A stretch of DNA of 64,000 nt from Thelephora terrestris (taxonomy: Eukaryota; Basidiomycota; Agaricomycetes; Thelephorales; Thelephoraceae): the NCBI GenBank assembly GCA_015956445.1, contig WIUZ02000001.1, forward strand, positions 248,001 to 312,000. The letters run 5' to 3'. The notes under the pieces are model-generated. The model was not told the DNA's origin, did not search any database, and saw only the letters and a program-made list of their open reading frames with translations. Position 1 is the first letter of the stretch; each line of letters starts with the position of its first letter. Positions 22,969-33,581 of the stretch are shown here, in pieces. Both the position numbers and the translations under genes were made by a program.

Positions 22969-23606
22969 GAACTCGGCCATGGTCTCCTTCATCAAGAGAC
23001 CCTCCGCTGACAGACGAAGCACGTCGGCCTTCGCCTCCTTCACCTCACGCTCCAATCGTTCAGCCTAGGCAGTTTGATTAGTCGAGAGTCATACTCGAAT
23101 ATTCAAACAGAGAACCTACCCTGCTTTCTCCCTCTCGAACGAGCGACCACAACAATGAGGTAGCAGCGGTGGCGTGGCGGATGGCCCGAGGAACAGTCGC
23201 TCCGTGCTCCAACAGGTCCTGATCGTAAATCCCCCTCTGAAGGGTGTACCAGAGCTCCTTCTTGATCGGATGCTCCAGTTCTCCGAACCTACCCCTCATC
23301 TGAAAAGCCACCTTCTCCGCGATCATCGTACGGACCCAGAGCTCATCATCCCAGGTCAATCCCATCAAATGTGGGATCGTCTCCCTGAAACGTTCGGCGT
23401 CCACCTGCCTGACGACCTCCAAGATCTATTGGAAAAGAGTTAGATGTGCACCAAAGCATCGAACTCTCCCCCACCTGTTCATCGGTGGTGTAGGGAACCC
23501 CCGCCTCATTGGCGTAGGTCTTGCGGTTGGCGGCACGACGGTCGACACGGGAGATGGTAGAGATGCCGTTGGCAACCTTGTAGGTGTGGTTGTTTGGGAA
23601 AGACAT

Positions 23607-24981
23607 GTTGGTAAGATGATGGGGAAGTTGTTGGTGTTGCTGATCAAGGATGGCTCCAAGAAGACGTCCTTCTTATAGCCTAGATCGGTGATCCTTCACG
23701 TGACCTACCTCGACGAACCTCATTGGTCCGGGTCACATCAACTTCCGCCTTTGTACCATCATCGTTGGCTTACTACATCAAGCTGACACCTCGGCCCACG
23801 GGACGGCCTTGGAAGAACTTCGTTCCGGAACGCCTAGAACGCGCGCGCACTAAAAATAGGTCTCAAGACCCTGATGACCCCTTTATGACATCACGAACCC
23901 CTTTTACGACCCCTCATGACTTTACGATTACGATCAACCCTGGACCCTGATCACACACGTGGACAGTCACATCACAGTCTCCTAACCGGAGGAAGGAATC
24001 GCCGTTATTCGGAAGGAGTGCCTTAGACTCCTTTTGGTTAACTAAGCGAATGTGGAAGTAGCCGTTAGCGTGAAACACCGGCGAATCTGTAATCCCTCAT
24101 GTCCCATGAGTCTAGGCCTGCGCTCCTCATGTTCGGACCTATGTTGAGGTTGCCACTAGTCCGTGATGCTGTTACCGCCTACAGACAACAAGGGATGCTG
24201 CATGGTCTCTATCTTTGGCCTCTCCAAAGGAAGCATCCAAGAAGATTTTCACCTGACCCTTGGGTGTGATCCCCAGGTACGAACTTTAATGACCCCTATG
24301 CCCCTATTTCTTTTAGGACTAGTGTTATCTTTACCCCTATGTTTCATGCGGACATTCGTTATCTTTTATGCAATCCTTCACACGCTAGTAAGGCCCTTTA
24401 TCCTTTATTCTCCCACGCGTCATTCTTTGTTCGCTTCCCTTACTTAGCGTTCCCACACTCCTTATCTCTGTTTCACCTTACTATTTATGGGTAGATTACT
24501 TCTCACGCTGTCAGGCCACTCGTAGTAGTATAAATACTCGGTCTGGTAGTAGAGTAGTTCTTTAGTTTTGTTACCTCAGGAAATCCTCTGCCCTTCTCAG
24601 CCCAGTTGCAGTTAAGGACAAGTCAGAGTTTCTTGTTTGATCCAAGACATCCCCATCTGCTCTCCCTCCCGCTCTGCGCGTCAACTGCGCCTCGTAACTA
24701 TAGACTCCCAGCAGTCATATTAGAACACCTCGAGCGTCCAGTCGATCAACTGGTGGAGTCATCAATCCTGCTGTAGGGATCAACCCTTGCTTGTTAAACC
24801 GAACGAAGTACGGTTTAGGTTGGGTTTCTCTTTAGGATTTCGACCTGACTTGTAGTGACCTCGGACAACCTACCGGAAGAATAGAGACGTGATCGTTCTC
24901 TCACAAGCTAGTTGGACTAGTGAGTACTCTGCGGAGTCGGCTCAGTGCACTGGTAGTTGTTGGGGTAGAGTGGCCCTGACA
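23607..24981. other. leader of the outer unit, no gene
   Basis: About 1.4 kb with short frames only. It holds TATAAATA at about 24531 and a TGTCAGGCCACTC at about 24509, complementary to the unit's terminus. Confidence 0.4.
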
Positions 24982-25187
24982 TTGGCGCGGCCAATTTTTC
25001 GCTGTTTTTCGATCACCCTTCTTTTTTTTCGATCACCCTTCTTTTTTTTCGATCGCTCTTCTTTTTTTTTCGAGGAGTTATACATCGAACAAGGTTGAAG
25101 AAAAAAAAGAAGAGCGATCGAAGAAAAAAAGAAGAGTGATCGAAGAATAGCGAAAAATTGGCCGCGCCAACTGATCTGCGAACGACA

Positions 25188-26038
25188 TCATGCATTTTAT
25201 TGCTGAATGATTCAATTTCTAAGTACTTACTATCGGCGGTCCGACCTCTTTGATTAAACATAATCCACGTAAGCTTTTTGCGACACAGATTACATACCAA
25301 CACGCGCATCAGCAGACTCCTATTTACATAATCCTGTCCAAAAATCGAGCCCTGGGCCCCAGGATCCCGTACGCTTTTGGTGTGATTGCCATTTATGGGA
25401 GCCCCACCAGGACTTAACGCGATTTCACTCCCATGATCGATCGAGCACGCCTTGCGGGGAGAAGTATCATACGTTTATCGCTTATTACAGCAGCAGTCGG
25501 CGGCCGCTTGTGTCGATGAACCGTTGCCCATGGCCCGAAATTATTGCTTACCCTTAATGCTATGGGGGCTCGGCATCTAAACATGAAGCACATTTCCAGG
25601 GCTAGAGGCGCGGTGCCCATGGCAGACGCCCAACGCCGTCCTCAAACAAGGAGGATTGGATGAGGAGGTAGAAAAATTTGAGGCCTAATCTAGGCCAACG
25701 TACGAGCTGGCTAGTGCCGGGGTGCCGGACTCCGATAGTGCCGAAGGTAATCTTCTTTGGCATGCTGTCACACTCGTGGTAATTACGTCCGGAAAACCTG
25801 AAATCATAACTCTATTGTAAGTAATCGATTATAGTTGTAGCCATCGGCCACAGGTCTCTCCGATTATAATTAATTATAATACGTGATTGTGTCCCCGAAA
25901 TTATAGACACGCCGGTACGTATACACGGCACGCTTCTCATCCACATCCATAACCCACCGTGACTTCCACGCTCATAGCTCTAACCCCTGGTGGTCAACTG
26001 GTAATCCAAGATCTCAATAAACCTGTCATTAACATACG
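25188..26038. other. no gene recognised
   Basis: Short frames only. An A+T-rich stretch with ATTATAATTAATTATAAT lies near 25862-25885. This could be the promoter side of the exon that starts at 26039. Confidence 0.4.
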
Positions 26039-26336
26039 ATGTCGCATGAAGGTTCAGGCCTCCGGACCGTCAACTGGGATGATTCCTGGGATGGTTCAGA
26101 GATCGACAACAGCGAAACTCCCGCAAATGCAGACTTGAAGAAACTCCTCCGGCGCTATACTCCTGAGACATCACCCCTTGCCACTGATGTTTCGAACGAG
26201 CAGTGGGAAGCAAAGTATAACTGGAGTGGCCACTCCTCTAGCCTATCAGAAGGCGATGGGGAGATCGAACATTCCTCAAGAGAATGTCTCTCGCCACAGC
26301 CAGCCGGCCCACAGAGACTAACGCCAGCTATGGTAG
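26039..26336 (+). CDS. first exon of an unknown gene, truncated or chimeric
   Basis: An acidic, hydrophilic frame (MSHEGSGLRTVNWDDSWDGS...) of about 99 codons ends at a good donor (ATG|GTAGGT at 26334-26339). A plausible acceptor CCACAG lies at 26390-26395, but the following frame soon runs antisense into a duplicated F-box fragment and stops at 26595. Either the 3' part was replaced by the F-box duplication or the gene is not real. No family match. Confidence 0.3.
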
Positions 26337-26429
26337 GTGACAACACGTTTGCTTTCCCCCTGCGTGACGTAATTTAATAACTGCAAACCACAGGCAGATG
26401 CAGGATATACAAATCGCCACTCTGTCTTT

Positions 26430-26981
26430 GAAGGTCGGCCTCTTGTACTGTACAGGGGAGCTGGGGCTACGCTTACTCTCTGTCTTCGATGGCAATCGAG
26501 TCCAATGGAAGATGAATCGCAAAGTGTCCAAGCAGACACGTTTATGGAAAACACCGTGTCTTCATTGGTCGACTCTCCTACACGATCTGCAGAAATGAAA
26601 CATATTCGTTGATGAATGACGTACACGTCCCCGGAGCTGTCATGTGCGCAGAAGCGTCCGGTCAGCTCGAGTGGCAAACTCGATTTTTCTGCAGGCCTCA
26701 GATCATGAAACCTCGATCGGAAGGTACACAGGCTCGCACGTCCATCAAAGAGCGCCTCGAGATGACCAGCAATCCAGCAACAGCGAGTTCATACCCATGT
26801 GGCTGGCTCAATACCACGTCACTGATAGCACAATCGACTCTCGTGTAAGAGGACTCATAGGGGTTATATTTGCCACAGAACCAGCCAGCTTGAGCCCTGG
26901 AATGTCCGGGGTTTTGAGATATCCAAAGACATTGCCCAGTATTTTGGGTGGCCTATCGTTCAGTTGCAATGCCCTAGACAT
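26430..26981 (-). pseudogene. F-box gene fragment
   Basis: MSRALQLNDRPPKILGNVFG at the start is an F-box N-terminus that stops after about 57 codons. A later frame (MPLELTGRFCAHDSSGDVYV) corresponds to the middle of the first exon of the intact gene at 29034. It is closely related to the fragment at 31726-32303. Internal deletions and stops make it non-functional. Confidence 0.7.
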
Positions 26982-27046
26982 TGTGTCGCATGGGCGAAGG
27001 TGAGTGTTGTGAAAGAGAACCTTGGGCCAATCATGGAGGTGACTAA

Positions 27047-30030
27047 GATTCGCGGTTCGGAGATGGGGCAGCACCGCAGGGAGTATCGGACATCCTGGTT
27101 TGAGCCAAAGGGAGGGACTTTCATCTCGATCCTGAGTTAGCTTTCTGTGTCGATTAACATCCGACGCGGTGCACGGTGTCCGTAAGGTCATGTCTATGTG
27201 TTGTGCTCAATTCGTGGATACAGAAAATCAGGGCACTTATCGACTACCCTGGGCGTAGAGGCGTTGAGTAGTGACCTGAACGATGCGGTACACTATTATT
27301 TTCTTTCACCGGCGCGTGTCATGCAGGATAGCGCGTTCGTGGAAGTTCTGGGGGTCGCATCACCAAAAATTAAGAACGCCTAGGGTTCCCTGTCCTCGGT
27401 CATCGAACTAGCAAATGTGACTCCATCCGTCAACCAACGTCGGACCTGGGAACAATTGTAGAGGAACCCACAGTGAAGTAGACCAAACAGTCATGAAACA
27501 TTGCCGCATCCCTAGGCTTCGACGTGCTCTGTGGCAGGTCAAAGACACCTTCTATGAGGCGGAACCCCACCTTTTTATCCAGGCCCCCGCGTCCGTCCAG
27601 CCCCATGTCCGATTGCTGACGACTCCAACGACTCAAGTCATACAACCTGAACTTTGCCCACTTCTCTGTCTTGTGGAGTTCAAACCTCACAAACCTACTC
27701 CCCAAAACAGAATACCGTGTTGACACACCAGCCCTAGGGTCCCCATGCATATCCGCCGCGATGGTGTACTCTTCCCACGCATCCCACGCAATTATGCCTT
27801 CCCCGGTTTTTCTCGCGAGCCCGATGAAGGCTTCGGAGTGGACGAGAAAAAGCCCCAACGCTATCCAGTCCTGACCAATCGGTTCAAATACCAAACCGAA
27901 AATCCGTCGGGAAGGGTCTGGGTAGAACGGAAAATCCTCGCCGATAGCTTGGGAGTAATCGCTGTGCCCTGCCCCCTCTGCCACCGGCCTTACTTGTGTG
28001 TTTTGGTAACGGGGGTCATACATGAATGTCACCCCGCGTACTGCAGCGGGAGTTTCTTCCATACCCGACATGTCAAACAGAACCAGTCTACGGGTGTCGT
28101 CCTCCATGAACAAGCTGTCAGCGACTAATAGACAATCCGCCCCGATAAAGGCCATCCAACCGTGGTGAAGGTCATTACGGTCCTAATTCGGGATATCTGC
28201 GTTTCATATGAGAGGTGGTTTAGACGACATGAAACTTACGAGGACCTTAGTTCCAGTTCTCCAGTTCCATGCAACCAGTCGACCTTGGATACGAGCCGCG
28301 AGCGTGTGGTCGCTGACGGAGACCATCAGAAAAGCAGATGCATCTAGACCGTGGTCGATCCATTCATGTGAAGCGAGCGGATGTGGCTCCCCATTCGCTA
28401 TGCTCCTCAGATGCAATCGACCCGACCTACAATCAGACCGTATCAGACACATCGGGATACCTCAGCTATCTAGGGATAGTGTGTGGAGCAACTCGAGTAA
28501 CACTCACAGATTATCCGCGATGACAATTAAGTCAAACGGAAAATGGATCAAGAAGTATCCACCTTGAAAATCAAAATTCAACGGAAAAGACCACGTCTTC
28601 GTCGGCCGACTCCCTGAGGCTGAAGGAGGTCGACAGAAATGAAGCGTGTTCCTTGATGTATCATACGTGACAAAGACGTCCCCAGACCTTTGAGGCGTGT
28701 AGTATAACCTAGTCAATCCAAGTGATAGACTCTGTTTTCCTACAGGTTTCATCTCAAGGCATGAACGCAGGCTCCTTCGTCGATCGAAGATTGTCCCAGG
28801 AGCATTTGGGTTGTCCAAAAATCCGGCGGCAGCGAGCTCACACTCATATTGTAGACGTGGATCGCTGGAGATCACATCACGGAAAGTACGATTCACCTTC
28901 ATAGGGGATCTGGTTAGAATATTCATGAGGAGTGGAACCGCCACCCAACAAACCAGTTTGAGCCTCAAAATATCTAGGACTGTGAGGTGTCCAAATATCT
29001 TTCCCAGCAACTCGGGAGGCATGTTATTCCACATCGTGTCGTGGGGATGATCTCGAGAAGTGCGCGCTGTCCTAGGACACTGTGTGATACTAGCCAGGCC
29101 CGAAGAGCCCTGGGTCCAAGATAAAGAACGGGTCGCCTGGGAACAGAGGGTGGGTATGGGTAAGAGACGGAGAATCGGACGGTTCCTGACTACTTGTATT
29201 GCGGTTTGAAGTTATCAGACGGCGGAACATTCAATGTGATGGTGCGGCGGGAAAGATATAGTAAGCGCCCTTCCTGGGCCCCGAGTCGGCTCTGTTGTCC
29301 GATTATAACGCTACATCCCTCAGCGGCGATCGTCAGTATTAGTAGGTGGTCTGCTTGAGGAGACTAGTTGTCCGAGATCTCCTGATCTCTGATCAGGGTC
29401 ACGGTCCGAACGCTGAACTTGCTTGACAAGTTAAACTTTGGGGGCGCGCGCAAACGAGAACCTGCGCTCCCGGCTCGCGTCTTCATTGAGGTCTAGAGTA
29501 GGCCAGGACCACCGACTGACGAGATAATCTGATTGCCATGCGGTAGGGATGGGAGATGGTTAGCCTCAAATTAGTGCTCGGCGTCCAACTACCTTCGCAC
29601 CTCCCACGGGCTTTTCTGACAGGCTGAAGTCATTGACGGCGCAGATCCGGAGAGACAGGAAGGAGGAGGGGTACTGTGCTCGAGACTTTGGGACGGATTT
29701 CTGGAACTCCTTTCCTCATCGGTGACTCACGCGGGTGAGTGCAAAAGGTTGGCAATATTGCGGCACATCTGGTTGACCATGCCACTTTCAGAGTGCGGAA
29801 GATTCGTACGCGACTTCGGGGTGGTGATTTAACTGATCCTCTTCACATGTGAACCTAGGTGTGGATGATAGTGAAATGGGCTGCAGCCGTGGCCGCCTGA
29901 CGCCGCACTACTCTTAGGGTGCACTCCTTTTCTGCGCATACAAGCAGGGCCATACACCCCGCCCAGTTCGTGGCACAACCACCCCTTCAAAATCGGGTCT
30001 CTTCTCACGCGGCGACAGGCGACTCTCACG
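27047..30030. repeat. segmental duplication, copy 2 (partner 2348-5270)
   Basis: It carries the intact member of the F-box pair. Beyond about 30030 the homology switches to the block at 16640-18510. Confidence 0.85.
27430..29034 (-). CDS. F-box protein, intact copy
   Basis: Exons 29034-28508, 28426-28240 and 28182-27430 (phases 2, 0) give 488 residues. The N-terminal F-box (MPPELLGKIFGHLTVLDILR) predicts an SCF ubiquitin-ligase substrate adaptor. The rest has short repeated strands ending in hydrophobic pairs (LVAWNWRTGTKVLV, RRLVLFDMSG, GSRFVRFELHKTEKW), suggestive of a beta-propeller-like recognition domain as in many basidiomycete F-box proteins, though no WD signature is clear. Relative to the other copies the last residues are shifted by a 2-bp indel, and the protein ends earlier (TIVPRSDVG). 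This is the only copy in the window with an open frame through all three exons. Confidence 0.75.
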
Positions 30031-30724
30031 CAAGAAACGGACCGACTGCTTCGCATGCGAAGGTTGTGGCGGAGGGCTAAGTATGGATAAGGGTGATATG
30101 GGCTACAGTCACGACCGTCCGACGCCACACTACTAGTAAGTCGCACTCCCTTCCTGCACATACGAGCACCCTATTGCTTAAGCCACACACCTCGTCCAGT
30201 ATAGGCATCCCTTCGGAGTTGGGTCTCTCCTCACGCGGCGACAGGCAGGTTGCGCGTTGAGGCTGTGTTCGTTCGGCACTGAGGGATACAAGCCCACAAT
30301 GACACGCGTACAAACAAATACTGCGCGAGACATGTCCAAACTGTTCGTTTGCCGTGCTAATGGACGTGACTGATTCATGTTGCGTTTCTCCTACTCTCTC
30401 TGACCAGTGTTGCGTTTCTACAGACGGTCCAACTGTGGGTCCATACACACAGCCACCCACGCAAGCGACCACTCCCCTTTGATCGCTCTCTGCAGTGGTG
30501 AATCGGCTGTGTACCTCCGCCTACCGAACGTCCAACTGCATGGCCAGAATGACACCCTTCCACTTACTCGAGTGCGCGAATCATTCCATGCACTTGTGTT
30601 CAGCATGGCAAATCCTGCGCAGTAACAGTCGGGTCGAGGTCCTCAGCTCTGGGAGTGTCCAGCGAACTATACCGACTAGGTTCTCAGCTCGATGACACGG
30701 ACCACATAGAGCTCACCACTTCTC
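29035..30724. other. spacer between F-box and CxxC gene, duplicated internally
   Basis: About 1.7 kb. It contains two versions of the GGATAAGGGTGATATGGGCT region (about 29865 and 30080), showing that the junction between two different duplicated blocks lies between them. No conserved reading frame. Confidence 0.55.
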
Positions 30725-30734
30725 ATATATATAG
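30725..30734 (+). promoter_or_regulatory. TATA box of CxxC gene copy 3
   Basis: ATATATATAG about 73 bp before the ATG at 30799. The downstream box is GCATCTGACTTAGCCCAGAC. Confidence 0.7.
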
Positions 30735-30798
30735 CATCTGACTTAGCCCAGACAGATTTCCTCACCCCCCCTCCCCCCTCCTCCCTGCAAGTGCCCTC

Positions 30799-31267
30799 AT
30801 GTTTGCATCCGTAACCACTTACTCGTATGACTACTATATCAACAAATGCAAAACGTGCGGACGAGAATTGACGTTTGTAAGTGATTTCACTCCCATTCAC
30901 TCCCGTTGGCCTTGCTGATTGCTGTGATCTATTCTATTCCAATAAAGGATTCTATTGCTGCAAATGGGAAGGTAGTGAAGCGCTGCGATCGGTGTAAAGG
31001 GACATATTACCACCCCTTAGTCCCTGTGACGAGAGAAGAATGCACATGCGGAACTACTTTAAATGCGGTGAGATCTGGCTTCTGTTCATTCCTGTCGACC
31101 TTTGCTGATTGTCGGCTTTAATCCTTACAAAGACACCTGACGGATCAAAATTCTGCAGAACCTGCACCCTCAAATATAAACCTTGTTGCTGGAAGTGCGG
31201 CGTTGGATTACCACCCGCGCCATCTAACTGCGTATCGTGTCATGCAGCAAGAGAGCCTTTTGCTTGA
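30799..31267 (+). CDS. small six-CxxC zinc-ribbon-like protein, copy 3
   Basis: Exons 30799-30876, 30948-31067 and 31133-31267 encode 110 residues, the same exon lengths as copy 2. The cysteine pairs are CKTC, CDRC, CTC (shortened from CxxC to CxC in the second knuckle of exon 2), CRTC, CWKC and CVSC. RCKGTYYHPLVPV and TPDGSKFCRTC are conserved. The many substitutions relative to copy 2 change residues between cysteines far more than the cysteines themselves, which suggests selection to keep the metal sites. Function unknown. Confidence 0.8.
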
Positions 31268-31479
31268 GTGTCGGTTGTTTATTTGTCTGTAGTGTTCAGC
31301 GACAAGGGCAAGGTAGTATTTTAGCGGCTTGAAATGTACTAGCTACACGACTTCTCTTATGTGTCAATATGAAGTCCCCCCCTCCCCTAGGCTCACCGGG
31401 CACAGAAGCTGTAAGTTGATCATGAGCACGTGAGCTCTCCATTCTCTTGCCAAATGAGGCACTTCATTGGAACAGGTAG

Positions 31480-32303
31480 GCAGATTTATGGCCTATTTGT
31501 ACCGTCATCGTAGGCACAAGTCTGTCTCGAGTCTCACTTGGGATTCTACCACACCCGACGTGTCAAGTATAACCAGTCTAGGGGCGCTGGCACCCACGTC
31601 AAAATCTTTGGCGACCAATCATCCACCCTGGATCCAGACCGTGCCGAATCCACCTATATGAAGCGAGCGGGCGGGGTTCACCAGTCGGCGCCATGCACAT
31701 AGGATTCGATCTGCTTGACCTACGGTTAGAACATTTCTAACCCCGAGGATCCTAAGATACTGTGCAGAGGAGCTCGGGTTACGCTTGCTCTCTGTCTTCG
31801 ATGGCGATCGAGTCCAACAGAAGATGAATCGCCAAGTGTCCAGGCATGAACGTTCGTGGAAAACATCGTGTCTTCATTGGTCGACTCCCCGATACGGTCT
31901 ACGGAAATGGAACATGTTGTTGTTGTGGTGTGCATGACGTACACGTCCCCAGAGCTGCCGTGTGTCCAGAAGTGTCCGGTCAACTCAAGTGGCAGACTCG
32001 ATTTTTCTGCAGGCCTCAGATCATCAAACCTCGATTGGAAGATGCGCAGGCTCCCCCGTCCGTCAAGGAGCGCCTCGAGAGCGTTTGAATTGTCCAGCAA
32101 TCCAGCAGCAGCGAGTTCATGCACATGTGGCTGGCTTAATATGATAGCACGATCGACCCTCGTGTAAGAGGACTCATAGGCGGGGTAATATTTGCCACCG
32201 AACCAGCCAACTTGAGCCCTGGAATATCCGGGGTTTTGAGATATCCAAAAATATTGCCCATTAATTCGGGTGGCATATCGTTCAGTTGCAATGCCCTTGA
32301 CAT
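31480..32303 (-). pseudogene. F-box gene fragments
   Basis: Two pieces of the family lie in tandem. At 31720-31480 is a decayed middle/C-terminal fragment equal to the one at 18060-18470. At 32303-31726 is a 5' fragment starting MSRALQLNDMPPELMGNIFG, then, after a deletion and stop, HELAAAGLLDNSNALEALLD, matching the exon-1 middle of the intact gene. The second piece pairs with 26430-26981, so the whole 26.4-32.3 kb tract looks like a tandem duplication around the intact module. Confidence 0.7.
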
Positions 32304-32465
32304 CGTGTCGCAGGGACGAAGGTGAGTGTCGTGAAAGATAACCTTGTGATCATGGGGCGACCACTGCCAGCGCTTGATCGATGATCGGGCGGCTGGTTTT
32401 CGTCCTTCGCCGGGAAATGCAGGGTCACTGGATCCGCCAGACTTGTGATGAGATGATACATGCAA

Positions 32466-33581
32466 GCTAACAGCAGGGATCTGATATAAGTTTTTCTATA
32501 GTACCAGGCCCAGATGAAGTGGACAACTCGCGTGCTCCGAGTAGGAAGATTCTACCCAGTGGCATCGCTCAGAATCCGCAAATTTCTGCTTCCACGACAT
32601 CCTTGGTAAAGGAGTAGGAGCGTGCATCGATAACTCGACTCAATCGCACAACCACACGAGGAGTGGACCAGAGAGTAAGCAAAAAAGGTGTCCCCGGCTG
32701 GAGATCTAGGCGGAGACCGGCGAGTAATTCTTCACAGCTGCAAGCTGCAACGGCCATCCTGTGGTACTAGGCCATTAAGGATTCCTGCCGTGGAACTCCT
32801 ACGGAGAGGAGGTATCGGATTCGGCGATGGATCGACTTCACGTTGGCTCACGAGCCTCTGTTGCTGGGCTAAGTACTTACCACCATTCCGAACGTTCTCG
32901 CTGCCCGACCCCCCATTATCAAACTCGAACTCTAAGGCGTAGGCCTGACCATCAATCACAAAAAGGAACGGTGAGTTACATGGCCCCTGGAAAATACCAC
33001 GGAGACGAGAGGCGGATGGCATTTGTTTTAGAAGCTCTCATGACATGTACCTGTTGCAACTGGCCGGCACCACCGGGCTTCCTTGAAAGGAGACACCATT
33101 GGATCAGAAGCTGGCTACTCTCTTGGCGTGATTCTTAATCTCTGTCACGGTAAGAGGCCCCCCGCAGCCATGCGGGCCAGCAGAACATCGACTTCATCGT
33201 CATCAAAGAACGCTGAGTCGTGAGAGCGATGCGTAGGGCACTTTCAGGAGCTCTGGCTGGCTGGTGCCCGCGATCGTGGCAGCAGGCCGAGGTGGAAAAT
33301 ATGGAACCCGAATAGAACCACTCATGACGCTGGTACATTCACAGGTTCAAGCACAAAAATAGATTCGGATTCAAAGGATAAATGTGGGGTGAATTTCCGA
33401 ATCTATGCGGTAGAAGTCCCGAAAGCGATGCACAGTAAGAGCGAAACAGAGTAGATTAGACGAGGCAGTTAAATACAAGGGAAACCCTGAGCGAAGAAAG
33501 TGTATATATGATCATCAGCCGACAAGTTCGTCAAGCTTGGAATCGTTCGTCCCACCTTCGAATGTGGTGAATGGGTTTTAA
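32466..33581 (-). other. unresolved, possible degenerate minus-strand gene
   Basis: Minus-strand frames at 33338-33135, 33022-32732 and 32757-32569 have a coding look (for example DDDEVDVLLARMAAGGLLP in one frame near 33210, QAYALEFEFDNGGSGSENV near 32950), but I could not join them with valid introns. No family recognised. Confidence 0.3.

Larger units (their letters stand above)
19127..23606 (-). pseudogene. gene of the outer unit, split by the nested unit
   Basis: Two separated parts are visible. The 5' part (exons 23606-23475, 23425-23120, and 23064 to about 22974) has MSFPNNHTYK at the start and a domain with TWDDELWVRTMIAEK. The 3' part (about 20041-19925 and 19873-19127) continues with a coiled-coil-like segment (NHQELIAGLKVRDNNIKGAL), CNCKEG, and a basic, proline-rich tail (RRRPAHRMTAS). 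The nested unit 20047-22968 lies between them. Splice positions match those of the intact paralogue inside that nested unit. Function unknown. Confidence 0.65.
18811..24981 (-). mobile_element. outer TGTCAG...CTGACA unit, 5-bp target duplication TTGGC
   Basis: On the minus strand the unit starts TGTCAGGGCCACTCTACCCC and ends TTCCTGACA. TTGGC is present on both sides (18806-18810 and 24982-24986). Without the nested unit it is about 3.2 kb and carries one intron-rich gene (23606 to 19127), split by the nested insertion. TG...CA ends plus a 5-bp duplication are the signature of a retroviral-type integrase, but I find no long terminal direct repeats and no polymerase. The right part (about 24509-24981) has TGTCAGGCCACTC with a TATA box facing inward, so an LTR-related origin is possible. 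If it belongs to that class it is a broken, non-autonomous relic. Confidence 0.65.
18789..25187. mobile_element. hairpin MITE, split by a later insertion
   Basis: Two arms of one short foldback element: 18789-18810 (TGTCGTTCGCAGATCAGTTG...) and 24987-25187, whose end is the reverse complement of the start. Outside the inserted unit the element is 223 bp. Its arms pair over about 55 bp or more and contain three runs of TTCGATCACCCTTCTTTTTT-like repeats on one side and their complements on the other. The inserted unit occupies 18811-24981 with TTGGC duplicated on both sides. I see no convincing target duplication for the hairpin itself. Confidence 0.7.
30055..31760. repeat. segmental duplication, copy 2 (partner 16640-18510)
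   Basis: Contains CxxC gene copy 3 and a trailing F-box fragment in the same order as its partner. Confidence 0.85.

Noticed and set aside
24982-25171. hairpin as a separate MITE inserted after the outer unit
   Set aside because: The TTGGC duplication and the matching arm at 18789-18810 show the reverse order: the unit inserted into the hairpin.
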